A DNA stretch of 6,917 nucleotides, taken from NCBI GenBank assembly GCA_023416855.1, contig JAEZGU010000202.1, forward strand, positions 1 to 6,917. Reading direction: 5' to 3'. Each line of letters opens with the position of its first letter. The first letter of the stretch is position 1. The notes under the pieces are model-generated. The model saw only the letters and a program-made list of their open reading frames with translations. It was not told where the DNA came from and ran no database searches. This document shows, one piece after another, positions 1 to 5,934 of this stretch. The translations under genes were made by a program, and so were the position numbers. This stretch comes from Bacillota bacterium (lineage in GTDB: Bacteria > Bacillota > Clostridia > Tissierellales > Sedimentibacteraceae).

Positions 1-320
1 ATGTATTATCAACAGTATTAGGAGCTATTGGTATTATTGTATACTCACAGGGTTATGGTTATGCACAACTTTATAACGCTCCGTTAATGATGGCTTTCCC
101 GGCAGTAGCTGCTGTTTTAATCGGTGGTGCTACAGCTTCAAGAGCGAAGGTATCACATGTTTTAATAGGCGTTTTAATATTCCAAGGGCTTTTAACTACA
201 GCTTTACCTGTAGCTAATCAATTGTTTGAAGGTACGGATTTATCAGAAATACTTCGTATGGTAATTCAAAATGGTATAATCCTTTATGCTTTAACTCAAG
301 TAAAAGGAGGCGGTAAATAA
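1..320 (+). CDS. ABC transporter permease, C-terminal part (5' end outside window)
   Basis: This is an integral inner-membrane permease subunit of an ABC importer, of the ribose/branched-chain-type family (BPD_transp_2). Only the last 105 codons are present. The frame is open from base 3, well before the first internal ATG at 87, so the gene starts upstream of the window. The visible part has hydrophobic segments around codons 29-43 and 52-70. The stretch AAVLIGGATASRAKVSHVLIG matches the conserved region after the coupling loop in this family, and the downstream permease has the parallel LLVGGASTQKANIRHAILG. The protein ends in a short basic/Gly tail (KGGGK). Its TAA overlaps the next ATG by one base (TAATG), which implies translational coupling and one heteromeric transporter. 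The substrate (simple sugar, nucleoside or similar) cannot be told from the sequence; the ATPase and binding protein would be expected upstream. Confidence 0.85.
   Translation, partial: VLSTVLGAIGIIVYSQGYGYAQLYNAPLMMAFPAVAAVLIGGATASRAKVSHVLIGVLIFQGLLTTALPVANQLFEGTDLSEILRMVIQNGIILYALTQVKGGGK
303..310 (+). promoter_or_regulatory. Ribosome binding site for second permease, inside the upstream gene
   Basis: AAAGGAGG is a near-perfect Shine-Dalgarno 9 bases before the ATG at 320. It lies in the last codons of the upstream permease and sets the start of the second permease at the TAATG overlap. Confidence 0.85.
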
Positions 321-1618
321 TGAATGACGTACCAACTCAAGAAAGATTACAAGTAAAAAAATCATCATGGATAGCAGATAACATAGTAACCATAATATTT
401 ATTCTCTTTACAATCTTTGGATTTATGGTTTCTGATGGTGTAACAGTTAATTATTTTTTAACTGAACTTTCAAGCAGATTCTTTAGAAATGCTTTCTTAG
501 TATTATCGTTAATCATACCTGTTGTAGCAGGCCTTGGTCTTAACTTTGGTATAGTTGTAGGAGCAATGGCAGGTCAAATTGCAATTGCTATTATAAGATA
601 CTTTGACATGGGTGGAGTTATGGGATTGATGCTAACTTTCTTGATAGCTTTTCCGATAGCTGCATTGTTTGGATATTTTACAGGAGCATTGTACAACAAA
701 ACAAGAGGACAGGAAATGATAGCCAGCTTAATAGTAGGTTATTTTGCAAATGGTCTTTATCAATTCTTATTCTTGTTCGCTGTAGGTGTTATAATTAAGG
801 TTCCGGCAAACCATCCAATGATTAAGCCTGATGGTGTAGGTATAAGAATGACAGTTGACTTAGTACCTGTTAAAGACGGTGGACTTAAGTATGCACTTGA
901 CAGCATACTTGAAATGCCATTTATGTGGGCGGTATTAATTGTCGCTGCAGCTATATTGTTGCTTCAAATATATAGATACGTTAAAAATAGTAAAAAACCA
1001 AGCTTTAATAAGAACAATAGATTTATGACTTATGTTAATATTGCAGCATGCTTAGTTTTAATAGCAATAAGTATACATGCAATTGTAACAAAATCTTCAT
1101 TAATGATGGTAAGAAAGGTACCTGTTATCACAGGTCTATTAATAATAGGTCTATGCATATTCAGTGAGAAAATTCTTAGCACTAAGTTAGGTCAGGATTT
1201 TAGAAGTGTTGGTCAAAGCCAACATATAGCTGAGGTTTCAGGTATAAATGTTGATAGAACAAGATTGATAGCAACTATGATTTCAACAGTATTAGCAGCA
1301 TGGGGACAAATTATGTACTTACAAAACATGGGTACACTTAATACTTATGGAGCCCATACACAAATAGGTATGTTCTCAGTTGCATCATTGTTAGTTGGTG
1401 GAGCTTCTACTCAGAAAGCAAATATTAGACACGCTATTTTAGGAACCTTGTTATTTAACTCAATGTTTATAATGTCTCCGGAGATAGGCTTATCATTGTT
1501 TGGTAATGCATTATTGGGAGAATACTTCAGAACATTTATGGTTTATGGAGTTATTGGTTTAGCATTAGGACTTCATGTTTGGAGAACTAATAAAAAAGCT
1601 AAAATAACATTGGATTAA
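320..1618 (+). CDS. ABC transporter permease, BPD_transp_2 family
   Basis: This is a complete 432-aa membrane permease, the partner of the permease just upstream (1-base overlap). It probably forms the second half of the membrane channel of a simple-sugar or nucleoside-type ABC importer. Hydrophobic segments run at about residues 20-38, 58-80, 100-124, 134-160, 200-218, 238-256, 266-281, 313-335, 346-361, 372-388 and 404-421. The stretch around residues 291-312 (GQDFRSVGQSQHIAEVSGIN) matches the cytoplasmic ATPase-coupling loop typical of the family (RAVG..xxAA..sGI). At 432 aa it is longer than the usual 300-350; the extra length seems to lie in polar stretches at about 161-198 and 219-265. 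The gene is last in its operon, since a strong terminator follows 20 bases after the stop. Family assignment is firm; substrate is unknown. Confidence 0.88.
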   Translation: MNDVPTQERLQVKKSSWIADNIVTIIFILFTIFGFMVSDGVTVNYFLTELSSRFFRNAFLVLSLIIPVVAGLGLNFGIVVGAMAGQIAIAIIRYFDMGGVMGLMLTFLIAFPIAALFGYFTGALYNKTRGQEMIASLIVGYFANGLYQFLFLFAVGVIIKVPANHPMIKPDGVGIRMTVDLVPVKDGGLKYALDSILEMPFMWAVLIVAAAILLLQIYRYVKNSKKPSFNKNNRFMTYVNIAACLVLIAISIHAIVTKSSLMMVRKVPVITGLLIIGLCIFSEKILSTKLGQDFRSVGQSQHIAEVSGINVDRTRLIATMISTVLAAWGQIMYLQNMGTLNTYGAHTQIGMFSVASLLVGGASTQKANIRHAILGTLLFNSMFIMSPEIGLSLFGNALLGEYFRTFMVYGVIGLALGLHVWRTNKKAKITLD

Positions 1619-1638
1619 ATTGATTTAATAAAAATATA

Positions 1639-1673
1639 GGATTTATACCTAAAAGGTATAAATCCTTTTTTTT
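1639..1673 (+). terminator. Rho-independent terminator of the ABC importer operon
   Basis: There is a perfect 12-bp stem, GGATTTATACCT (1639-1650) paired with AGGTATAAATCC (1654-1665), with a 3-base AAA loop, followed at once by eight Ts (1666-1673). It separates the transporter operon from tsaD. Confidence 0.95.
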
Positions 1674-1690
1674 ATTTGCATTGTGCAAAT
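1674..1690. repeat. Inverted repeat overlapping the tsaD -35 region
   Basis: ATTTGCA-TTG-TGCAAAT is a perfect 7-bp inverted repeat. It begins one base after the terminator T-tract, covers the presumed -35 box and is followed by TTTT. It could be an operator for a dimeric regulator or a weak second terminator hairpin. The sequence alone does not decide. Confidence 0.4.
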
Positions 1691-1704
1691 TTTTGCTGTA
1701 TAAT
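1676..1704 (+). promoter_or_regulatory. Probable sigma-A promoter of tsaD
   Basis: A perfect -10 TATAAT lies at 1699-1704, and TTGCAT lies 17 bases upstream (1676-1681; only TTG matches the -35 consensus). It sits between the upstream terminator and the tsaD ribosome binding site, so tsaD is transcribed separately here. The -10 is convincing; the -35 is weak. Confidence 0.6.
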
Positions 1705-1732
1705 CAGAGCAATTGTAAAAGTGGAGGATAAA

Positions 1733-2752
1733 ATGAAGGATAGTGTAGTAATACTTGCCATAGAATCTTCTTGTGATGAAACAGCTGCATCAGTTGTTGT
1801 AAACGGAAGAAATGTTCTATCAAATATAATTTCATCTCAAATAGATATTCATAAACAATATGGAGGAGTTGTTCCGGAAGTTGCTTCCAGAAAACATATT
1901 GAAAATATTAGTGATGTTGTTAATGAAGCTATAACTAAAGCGAATATAAGTAATGAGCAAATAGATGCAGTTGCAGTTACCTACGGCCCGGGATTAGTTG
2001 GAGCACTTTTAGTTGGTGTTAATTATGCAAAAGGATTATCATTTGCATGGAACAAGCCATTAATTGGTGTTAATCATATTGAAGGCCATATATATGCTAA
2101 TTTTATTGACAATAAAGAGCTTGAACCTCCCTTTGTTAGCTTAGTAGTATCCGGTGGACACACCCATTTAATTTATGTAAGTGATTACGGTAAATATGAA
2201 ATTATGGGAAAAACAAGAGATGATGCAGCAGGAGAGGCATTTGACAAAATTGCAAGATCTATAGGACTTGGATATCCCGGAGGACCATTAATTGAAAAAA
2301 AAGCAAAGGAAGGAAACAAAGGTGCAATTAATTTTCCCAGGGTAGTTATAGATGATAATACGTTTGATTTTAGCTTTAGCGGGTTAAAATCAGCTGTTTT
2401 GAACTATATTCACAACACTCAACAGAAGAATGAGGAAATAGTAGCTGAGGATGTAGCTGCTAGTTTTCAGCAAGCAGTTGTAGATGTGTTAGTATTAAAA
2501 ACAATTAAGGCAGCAAAGCATAAAAACTGTAAAACCATTACACTTGCTGGTGGCGTAGCTTCTAACAGTAGTTTAAGAGAATCTCTTGAAGAAGAATGTA
2601 GAAAGAATAATTATGTATTTTTAAAACCTTCTTCAATATTATGCACTGACAATGCAGCTATGATAGGAAGCGTGGCATATTATAAATATTTAAAAAATCA
2701 ATTTTCTGATTTTACATTAAATGCAATACCAAATTTAGAACTTGCAGATTAA
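1733..2752 (+). CDS. tsaD: tRNA N6-adenosine threonylcarbamoyltransferase TsaD
   Basis: TsaD (also Gcp/YgjD) transfers the threonylcarbamoyl group from threonylcarbamoyl-AMP to A37 of ANN-decoding tRNAs. It is cytoplasmic, acts with TsaB and TsaE, and is universally conserved. The 339-aa product has the family's usual length. Visible motifs: IESSCDETAAS (10-20) at the N-terminus, YGPGLVGALLVG (84-95), the metal-binding HIEGH (His115, His119), SGGHTH (140-145), AGEAFDKIARS (166-176), FSFSGLKSA (213-221), AGGVASNSSLR (272-282), and CTDNAAM with metal-ligand Asp306. I chose ATG 1733 because GGAGG lies 5 bases upstream at 1723-1727. The frame is open back to a TTG at 1676, but those 19 codons cover the promoter, and the protein from 1733 begins like other TsaD proteins. 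Partner genes tsaB, tsaE and rimI, often adjacent, are absent from the window. All catalytic residues look intact. Confidence 0.97.
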   Translation: MKDSVVILAIESSCDETAASVVVNGRNVLSNIISSQIDIHKQYGGVVPEVASRKHIENISDVVNEAITKANISNEQIDAVAVTYGPGLVGALLVGVNYAKGLSFAWNKPLIGVNHIEGHIYANFIDNKELEPPFVSLVVSGGHTHLIYVSDYGKYEIMGKTRDDAAGEAFDKIARSIGLGYPGGPLIEKKAKEGNKGAINFPRVVIDDNTFDFSFSGLKSAVLNYIHNTQQKNEEIVAEDVAASFQQAVVDVLVLKTIKAAKHKNCKTITLAGGVASNSSLRESLEEECRKNNYVFLKPSSILCTDNAAMIGSVAYYKYLKNQFSDFTLNAIPNLELAD

Positions 2753-2774
2753 TTAACAGAAAATGTGTGGCCGG

Positions 2775-2856
2775 TTATCAACAACTGTGGATAAAGCTGT
2801 TGATACTGATATTTCAGCAAAAAGTTATCCACATCTTTTCAACAAAGAGTGGATAA
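2775..2856. promoter_or_regulatory. Cluster of DnaA-box-like sites
   Basis: Five 9-mers match the DnaA box TTATCCACA. They are TTATCAACA (2775-2783, +, 8/9), TGTGGATAA (2786-2794, -, 9/9), TGTTGATAC (2798-2806, -, 7/9), TTATCCACA (2825-2833, +, 9/9) and AGTGGATAA (2848-2856, -, 8/9). Centre-to-centre spacings are 11, 12, 27 and 23 bases. The first three form a compact group in which TATCAACA and TGTTGATA are inverted copies around a perfect box; the last two form the arms of a terminator hairpin. No dnaA or dnaN gene is nearby, so an initiator-titration or DnaA-regulatory cluster is more likely than the origin itself. DnaA binding is inferred from sequence match only. Confidence 0.6.
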
Positions 2857-2862
2857 CTTTTT
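2819..2862. terminator. Bidirectional terminator between tsaD and the ABC-F gene
   Basis: A 14-bp perfect stem (AAAAAGTTATCCAC at 2819-2832 with its complement at 2849-2862) is extended inward, past one unpaired A, by TCTTT/AAAGA around a TCAAC loop. It gives a U-rich run on either strand, so it can end both convergent transcripts. The hairpin ends one base before the ABC-F stop codon (2864-2866, read on the minus strand). Its two arms carry DnaA-box-like sequences. Confidence 0.8.
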
Positions 2863-2863
2863 A

Positions 2864-4780
2864 TTATTTATCTAATAATTCTGTCCATTCATTATAAAAT
2901 TGTTCTAATTCACTTTTAAGTGTGTTTAATTTTTCATTTATACCGATAATTAAAAATTTGTCATCATATGTCGAAGGTTGACATAATGCAAGATCCAACT
3001 CAAGAATTTTATTTTCATGCATTTCTATCAATTTTTCTAATTTCTTGATTTCTTTTTCCCGTTGTTGTCTATCTCTAATTTGCTCTCGTTCTTTTTTCTT
3101 TTCCGCATTAATTTGTGTTTTTGTCTTTGTTTCTATAATTTCATCATCAGTTTCTTCAAGCTCTGCTTTCTTTTGCAAATAATAATCATAATTACCCAAG
3201 TATTGAAAAACGCCATCTTTAGACATATCATATATGTTATTTGCTATTTTGTTTAAAAAATATCTGTCATGAGAAACGACTAACACGGTACCTTCATAAT
3301 TTAAAAGTGCATCCTCTAATATTTCCTTTGAATCAATATCTAAATGGTTTGTTGGTTCGTCCATAAGTAAAAAGTTTGCATTGGAAGTCATTAACTTTAA
3401 CAATGATAATCTGCTTTTTTCACCACCACTTAATTCTCCAACTATTTTAAACAAATCATCTCCGTTAAACAAGAACTGAGCAAGCATACTACGTATTTCA
3501 TAATAATTTAAATCAGGGTTATAGTCCCAAATTTCATCGATAACAGTATTTTCAGTATCTAAGCTGCTTTGCTCTTGATCGTAGTAGCCAATGTTTACAT
3601 AATGACCTATATCTATAGTTCCATCATAATCATTTAATTTGTTTGCTATAACTTTTAATAAAGTAGATTTCCCAATTCCATTTGGACCAATTATACCGGC
3701 TTTGTCACCCTTGTATATTTTCATAAATACATTATTAAAAACATTATATTCATTGTAACAAACTGATAAGTTTTCAACAGATAACACATCTCTACCACTT
3801 TTAACTTTAGGTGTAAATCTTAATTTAACCTTTTTGTTTTCTATTTGAGGCTTATCCATTCTTTTAATTTTATCAAGTGCTTTTTGTCTGCTAAATGCCT
3901 GTCTAATATTTCGCTTGCTACCATACGCATGTAAGCGTCGTATCATTTCTTCCTGTCGTTCAATTTCTTTTTCATACTCATCATATTGTTTCATTTTAAG
4001 CTCTAACTCTAATTTTCGCTTCTTCATAAACTCAGTATAATTTCCGTTGTAAGAGCTTAATTTTTTATTTTCCAACAACAGGATTCTATTAACTGTATTA
4101 TCTAAAAAATATCTGTCGTGAGATATGATTATGACTGCACCATCAAAACTTTTAATGTACTTTTCTAACCAGGAAATGGCATCGATATCTAAATGATTAG
4201 TAGGCTCATCTAACAATAAGATATCTGCTTTTTGCAACAGGAGCTTTGCAAGCATAACCCTACTTTTTTGCCCTCCACTTAGAAGATTAACAGGCTTGTA
4301 AAATTCTTCTTCAGAAAAACCTAATCCTTTAAGTACACCGCGTATTAAACTTTTAAATCCATAGCCATTTGATTCTTCGAACTGTTCACTTAGCTTAGAA
4401 TAATAATTCATCAATGATTCAAGCTGGTCTTGATCATCATTTTCTGTGAAATCACTAATTTTGTGAGATAAAATATTAAGTTCTTCTTCTAATTTAATTA
4501 TGTCACTAAAAATAGTGAGCATTTCATCCATAATGCTCATGTTGCTATCTATTTTAGTATTCTGTTGTAAATAGCCATACTTTTTACCTTTAACTCTGTA
4601 GATTTCTCCGGAATCAGGTTCTAAGCTTCCTGTCAATATATTAAATAATGTAGTTTTGCCAGCCCCATTGAGACCTATTAATCCAATTTTATCATTATCA
4701 TTAACGGATAATGAAATATTTTCTATTATAGTATCAACAACATAGCTTTTAGAGACATCGCTACAAGATAAAACAATCAT
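2864..4780 (-). CDS. ydiF: ABC-F family ATPase, YdiF-like
   Basis: This is a cytoplasmic ATPase of the ABC-F class: two ATP-binding domains in one chain and no membrane segment. Family members act on the ribosome at the E-site/P-site tRNA. Domain 1 has Walker A GLNGAGKT (36-43), signature LSGGQKSR (167-174), Walker B LLLDEPTNHLD (188-198) and switch His221. An arm-like helical insertion spans about 85-137. The highly charged linker at about 240-325 corresponds to the P-site tRNA-interacting motif. Domain 2 has Walker A GPNGIGKST (365-373), LSGGEKSR (450-457), DEPTNHLD (474-481) and His504. A Lys/Glu-rich coiled-coil tail runs from about 535 to 638. Length (638 aa), C-terminal coiled coil and convergence on tsaD match B. 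subtilis YdiF. Both catalytic Glu residues (192, 475) are present. GAAAGGA lies 7 bases before the ATG. The exact role is unproven; an antibiotic-resistance ABC-F is less likely given the housekeeping context. Confidence 0.9.
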   Translation of the reverse strand: MIVLSCSDVSKSYVVDTIIENISLSVNDNDKIGLIGLNGAGKTTLFNILTGSLEPDSGEIYRVKGKKYGYLQQNTKIDSNMSIMDEMLTIFSDIIKLEEELNILSHKISDFTENDDQDQLESLMNYYSKLSEQFEESNGYGFKSLIRGVLKGLGFSEEEFYKPVNLLSGGQKSRVMLAKLLLQKADILLLDEPTNHLDIDAISWLEKYIKSFDGAVIIISHDRYFLDNTVNRILLLENKKLSSYNGNYTEFMKKRKLELELKMKQYDEYEKEIERQEEMIRRLHAYGSKRNIRQAFSRQKALDKIKRMDKPQIENKKVKLRFTPKVKSGRDVLSVENLSVCYNEYNVFNNVFMKIYKGDKAGIIGPNGIGKSTLLKVIANKLNDYDGTIDIGHYVNIGYYDQEQSSLDTENTVIDEIWDYNPDLNYYEIRSMLAQFLFNGDDLFKIVGELSGGEKSRLSLLKLMTSNANFLLMDEPTNHLDIDSKEILEDALLNYEGTVLVVSHDRYFLNKIANNIYDMSKDGVFQYLGNYDYYLQKKAELEETDDEIIETKTKTQINAEKKKEREQIRDRQQREKEIKKLEKLIEMHENKILELDLALCQPSTYDDKFLIIGINEKLNTLKSELEQFYNEWTELLDK

Positions 4781-4822
4781 AATAAATTCCTTTCAATTAC
4801 TTACTAATGTAATATATTATTA

Positions 4823-5218
4823 TCAGTTATTAATAAACAGCCTTATATTATCCAAAACATTAGAAATGTTCTTAAGTAATATAGTTTTCATATTTTCATC
4901 AAGCTTTCGGTGATCAAATATTATTGTATTATGTTTATTTAAATAATCAATCAAATTTTCCAACACTTCGGAAAAATCAATACCTATAATTTTCTCTTTG
5001 CTTGATAAATCATCTTGGTTGACACCCAAAATGAAGTCTGTAGTTACATCAAAAAAATCAGCCATCTTCACTACTAAGTCGATGCTTGGCTTGCGCTTCC
5101 CATTTTCATATAATGATATTGCAGAATCTGAAGTACCTAATATAGCGCTCAGCTCTTTCGCTGTCAAGTTGTTTTTCAATCTTAGATAGCGTATCCTTTC
5201 ACTGATTTCGTTGCTCAT
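4823..5218 (-). CDS. XRE-family transcriptional regulator
   Basis: This is a 131-aa DNA-binding regulator with an N-terminal Cro/CI-type helix-turn-helix (about residues 7-64). The recognition segment is LTAKELSAILGTSDSAISLYE, followed by the typical GKRKPSIDLVVKMADFFDVTTDFILG. The C-terminal part (about 70-131) is predicted mostly helical. Its segment DHRKLDENMKTILLKNISN (102-120) resembles the short helical tail common in clostridial XRE proteins with the pattern LDEExKxxLLxxI; it probably dimerises and shows no catalytic motif. Start ATG at 5216-5218 has AAGGG 8 bases upstream. The gene ends 42 bases before the ABC-F start on the same strand with no clear terminator between, so the two may be co-transcribed. 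It is divergent from the 152-aa gene, a usual arrangement for an autoregulator. Targets and ligand are unknown. Confidence 0.88.
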   Translation of the reverse strand: MSNEISERIRYLRLKNNLTAKELSAILGTSDSAISLYENGKRKPSIDLVVKMADFFDVTTDFILGVNQDDLSSKEKIIGIDFSEVLENLIDYLNKHNTIIFDHRKLDENMKTILLKNISNVLDNIRLFINN

Positions 5219-5237
5219 AATGCCAACCCTTTTTTAT

Positions 5238-5281
5238 TTTATATTATAACTAATTATAATTGACAAATTGATAAAAGACAA
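5238..5281 (-). promoter_or_regulatory. Promoter(s) of the XRE regulator gene
   Basis: Two candidate minus-strand promoters overlap here. One has TTGTCT (5281-5276) 17 bases from a perfect TATAAT (5258-5253). The other has TTGTCA (5266-5261) 17 bases from TATAAA (5243-5238). Either would start just upstream of the regulator's ribosome binding site. I cannot choose between them. Confidence 0.55.
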
Positions 5282-5288
5282 CAGTAAT

Positions 5289-5331
5289 TTACAATATGTA
5301 ATATTTTTATATAAATATTGACAAAATGTAA
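5289..5331. repeat. Pair of TKACA-N3-TGTAA palindromes, candidate operators
   Basis: A perfect palindrome TTACA-ATA-TGTAA (5289-5301) and a near copy TGACA-AAA-TGTAA (5319-5331) lie in the divergent intergenic region. Their centres are exactly 30 bases apart, about three helical turns. The second overlaps the -35 box of the rightward promoter. A weaker relative, TGACAAATTG, begins at 5261. They are plausible binding sites for the adjacent XRE regulator. AT-rich DNA makes chance palindromes fairly common, so this is tentative. Confidence 0.45.
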
Positions 5332-5346
5332 AGCTTGAATTATCAT
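5318..5346 (+). promoter_or_regulatory. Sigma-A promoter of the 152-aa gene
   Basis: A consensus -35 TTGACA (5318-5323), a 17-base spacer and TATCAT (5341-5346, 5/6 to TATAAT) are followed by AAAGGGGG (5362-5369) 6 bases before the ATG at 5376. Confidence 0.75.
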
Positions 5347-5375
5347 AATAGTATGCGTAATAAAGGGGGTTATAT

Positions 5376-5834
5376 ATGATAACAAGTAGAATTGGGAGAA
5401 TTGTTTTTGACACTGAAAAATATGTTAACATACATGATTTTAATCATTTTACTAATGGCTTTTTAATGGCTGCGGCAGCGGGTATGATAGAAGGCAATAT
5501 ACAAATTAATAAGAAACACAATTTTGTGACACTTCTTGATATTTATAATATTGAATTTAGTAATACTGATTATATTTTTTTATCGATGTTCAACTTAGTT
5601 AAAAACCACAGTGAAATTTATAATTTTATTGTAAAGTATTTTAACATGTGGCACAGTGGTAAATTTGACAAATTCACATATGACAACTATCATATAAATG
5701 ATTTAAAGAACAATTTCAATGAATTAGTATTTTTAATTCAAGAAGAATTAAAATGTGCTATAAAGGACAATAATTATGAAGTAGTTGGAATATATGAGGG
5801 TTTTATAGATGGTTTAGCTGAAGAGTTTAGATAA
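5376..5834 (+). CDS. Hypothetical protein, 152 aa
   Basis: I do not recognise this protein. It is a complete gene: consensus-like promoter at 5318-5346, ribosome binding site AAAGGGGG 6 bases before the ATG, and a strong terminator after the stop, so it is very likely expressed as a single-gene unit. The product is 152 aa, rich in Asn, Phe, Tyr and Ile, and acidic toward the C-terminus (YEGFIDGLAEEFR, residues 140-152). It has no signal peptide and no convincing membrane helix; the only small-residue hydrophobic patch is GFLMAAAAGM (28-37). No Cys pairs, zinc ligands or nucleotide-binding motif are visible. Secondary structure reads as mostly helical and soluble. Divergence from the XRE gene across shared palindromes suggests control by that regulator, which is inference. 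Confidence 0.75.
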   Translation: MITSRIGRIVFDTEKYVNIHDFNHFTNGFLMAAAAGMIEGNIQINKKHNFVTLLDIYNIEFSNTDYIFLSMFNLVKNHSEIYNFIVKYFNMWHSGKFDKFTYDNYHINDLKNNFNELVFLIQEELKCAIKDNNYEVVGIYEGFIDGLAEEFR

Positions 5835-5846
5835 TTATAATAAGCA

Positions 5847-5879
5847 ATGCCGATAAAATTTTATTGGCATCTTTTTTTT
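5847..5879 (+). terminator. Rho-independent terminator after the 152-aa gene
   Basis: ATGCCGATAAAA (5847-5858) and TTTTATTGGCAT (5859-5870) are inverted copies with a single G-T wobble; the inner AAATTT forms the loop. C and then eight Ts (5872-5879) follow. It insulates the glmM promoter from upstream transcription. Confidence 0.92.
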
Positions 5880-5891
5880 AATGTGGAAATA

Positions 5892-5900
5892 TGCTAAAAT
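5892..5900 (+). promoter_or_regulatory. Extended -10 promoter of glmM
   Basis: TGCTAAAAT is an extended -10 element (TGN followed by TAAAAT). The -35 position 17 bases upstream falls in the T-run of the preceding terminator (5872-5877) and is not consensus. Transcription would begin about 25 bases before the glmM start codon at 5935. Confidence 0.5.
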
Positions 5901-5934
5901 ATATTATGAACAATCAATATTCAGTGGAGGAAAG

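Noticed and set aside
1676..1732. N-terminal extension of TsaD from the TTG at 1676
   Set aside because: It would cover the presumed promoter and lacks a suitable ribosome binding site; GGAGG points to ATG 1733, which gives the family's normal start and length.
2757..2880. The DnaA-box cluster as the chromosomal origin oriC
   Set aside because: No dnaA, dnaN, rpmH or other origin-linked gene is in the window, and the AT-rich stretch beside it is partly coding sequence of the ABC-F gene.
3062..3256. Open frame of 64 codons on the plus strand inside the ABC-F gene
   Set aside because: It is opposite the Lys/Glu-rich coiled-coil tail, which naturally gives a Phe/Leu-rich antisense frame; no start signal.
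5301..5318. ATATTT...AAATAT inverted repeat in the divergent intergenic region
   Set aside because: It is pure A/T and short, easily expected by chance in this composition.
5234..5431. Open frame of 65 codons on the minus strand across the divergent promoter region
   Set aside because: It overlaps both promoters and the start of the 152-aa gene, has no ribosome binding site of note, and its composition is that of AT-rich noncoding DNA.
5881..5934. N-terminal extension of GlmM from the ATG at 5881
   Set aside because: It begins directly after the terminator T-run and covers the extended -10. GGAGG at 5926 and the canonical MGKLFGTDGVRG support 5935.
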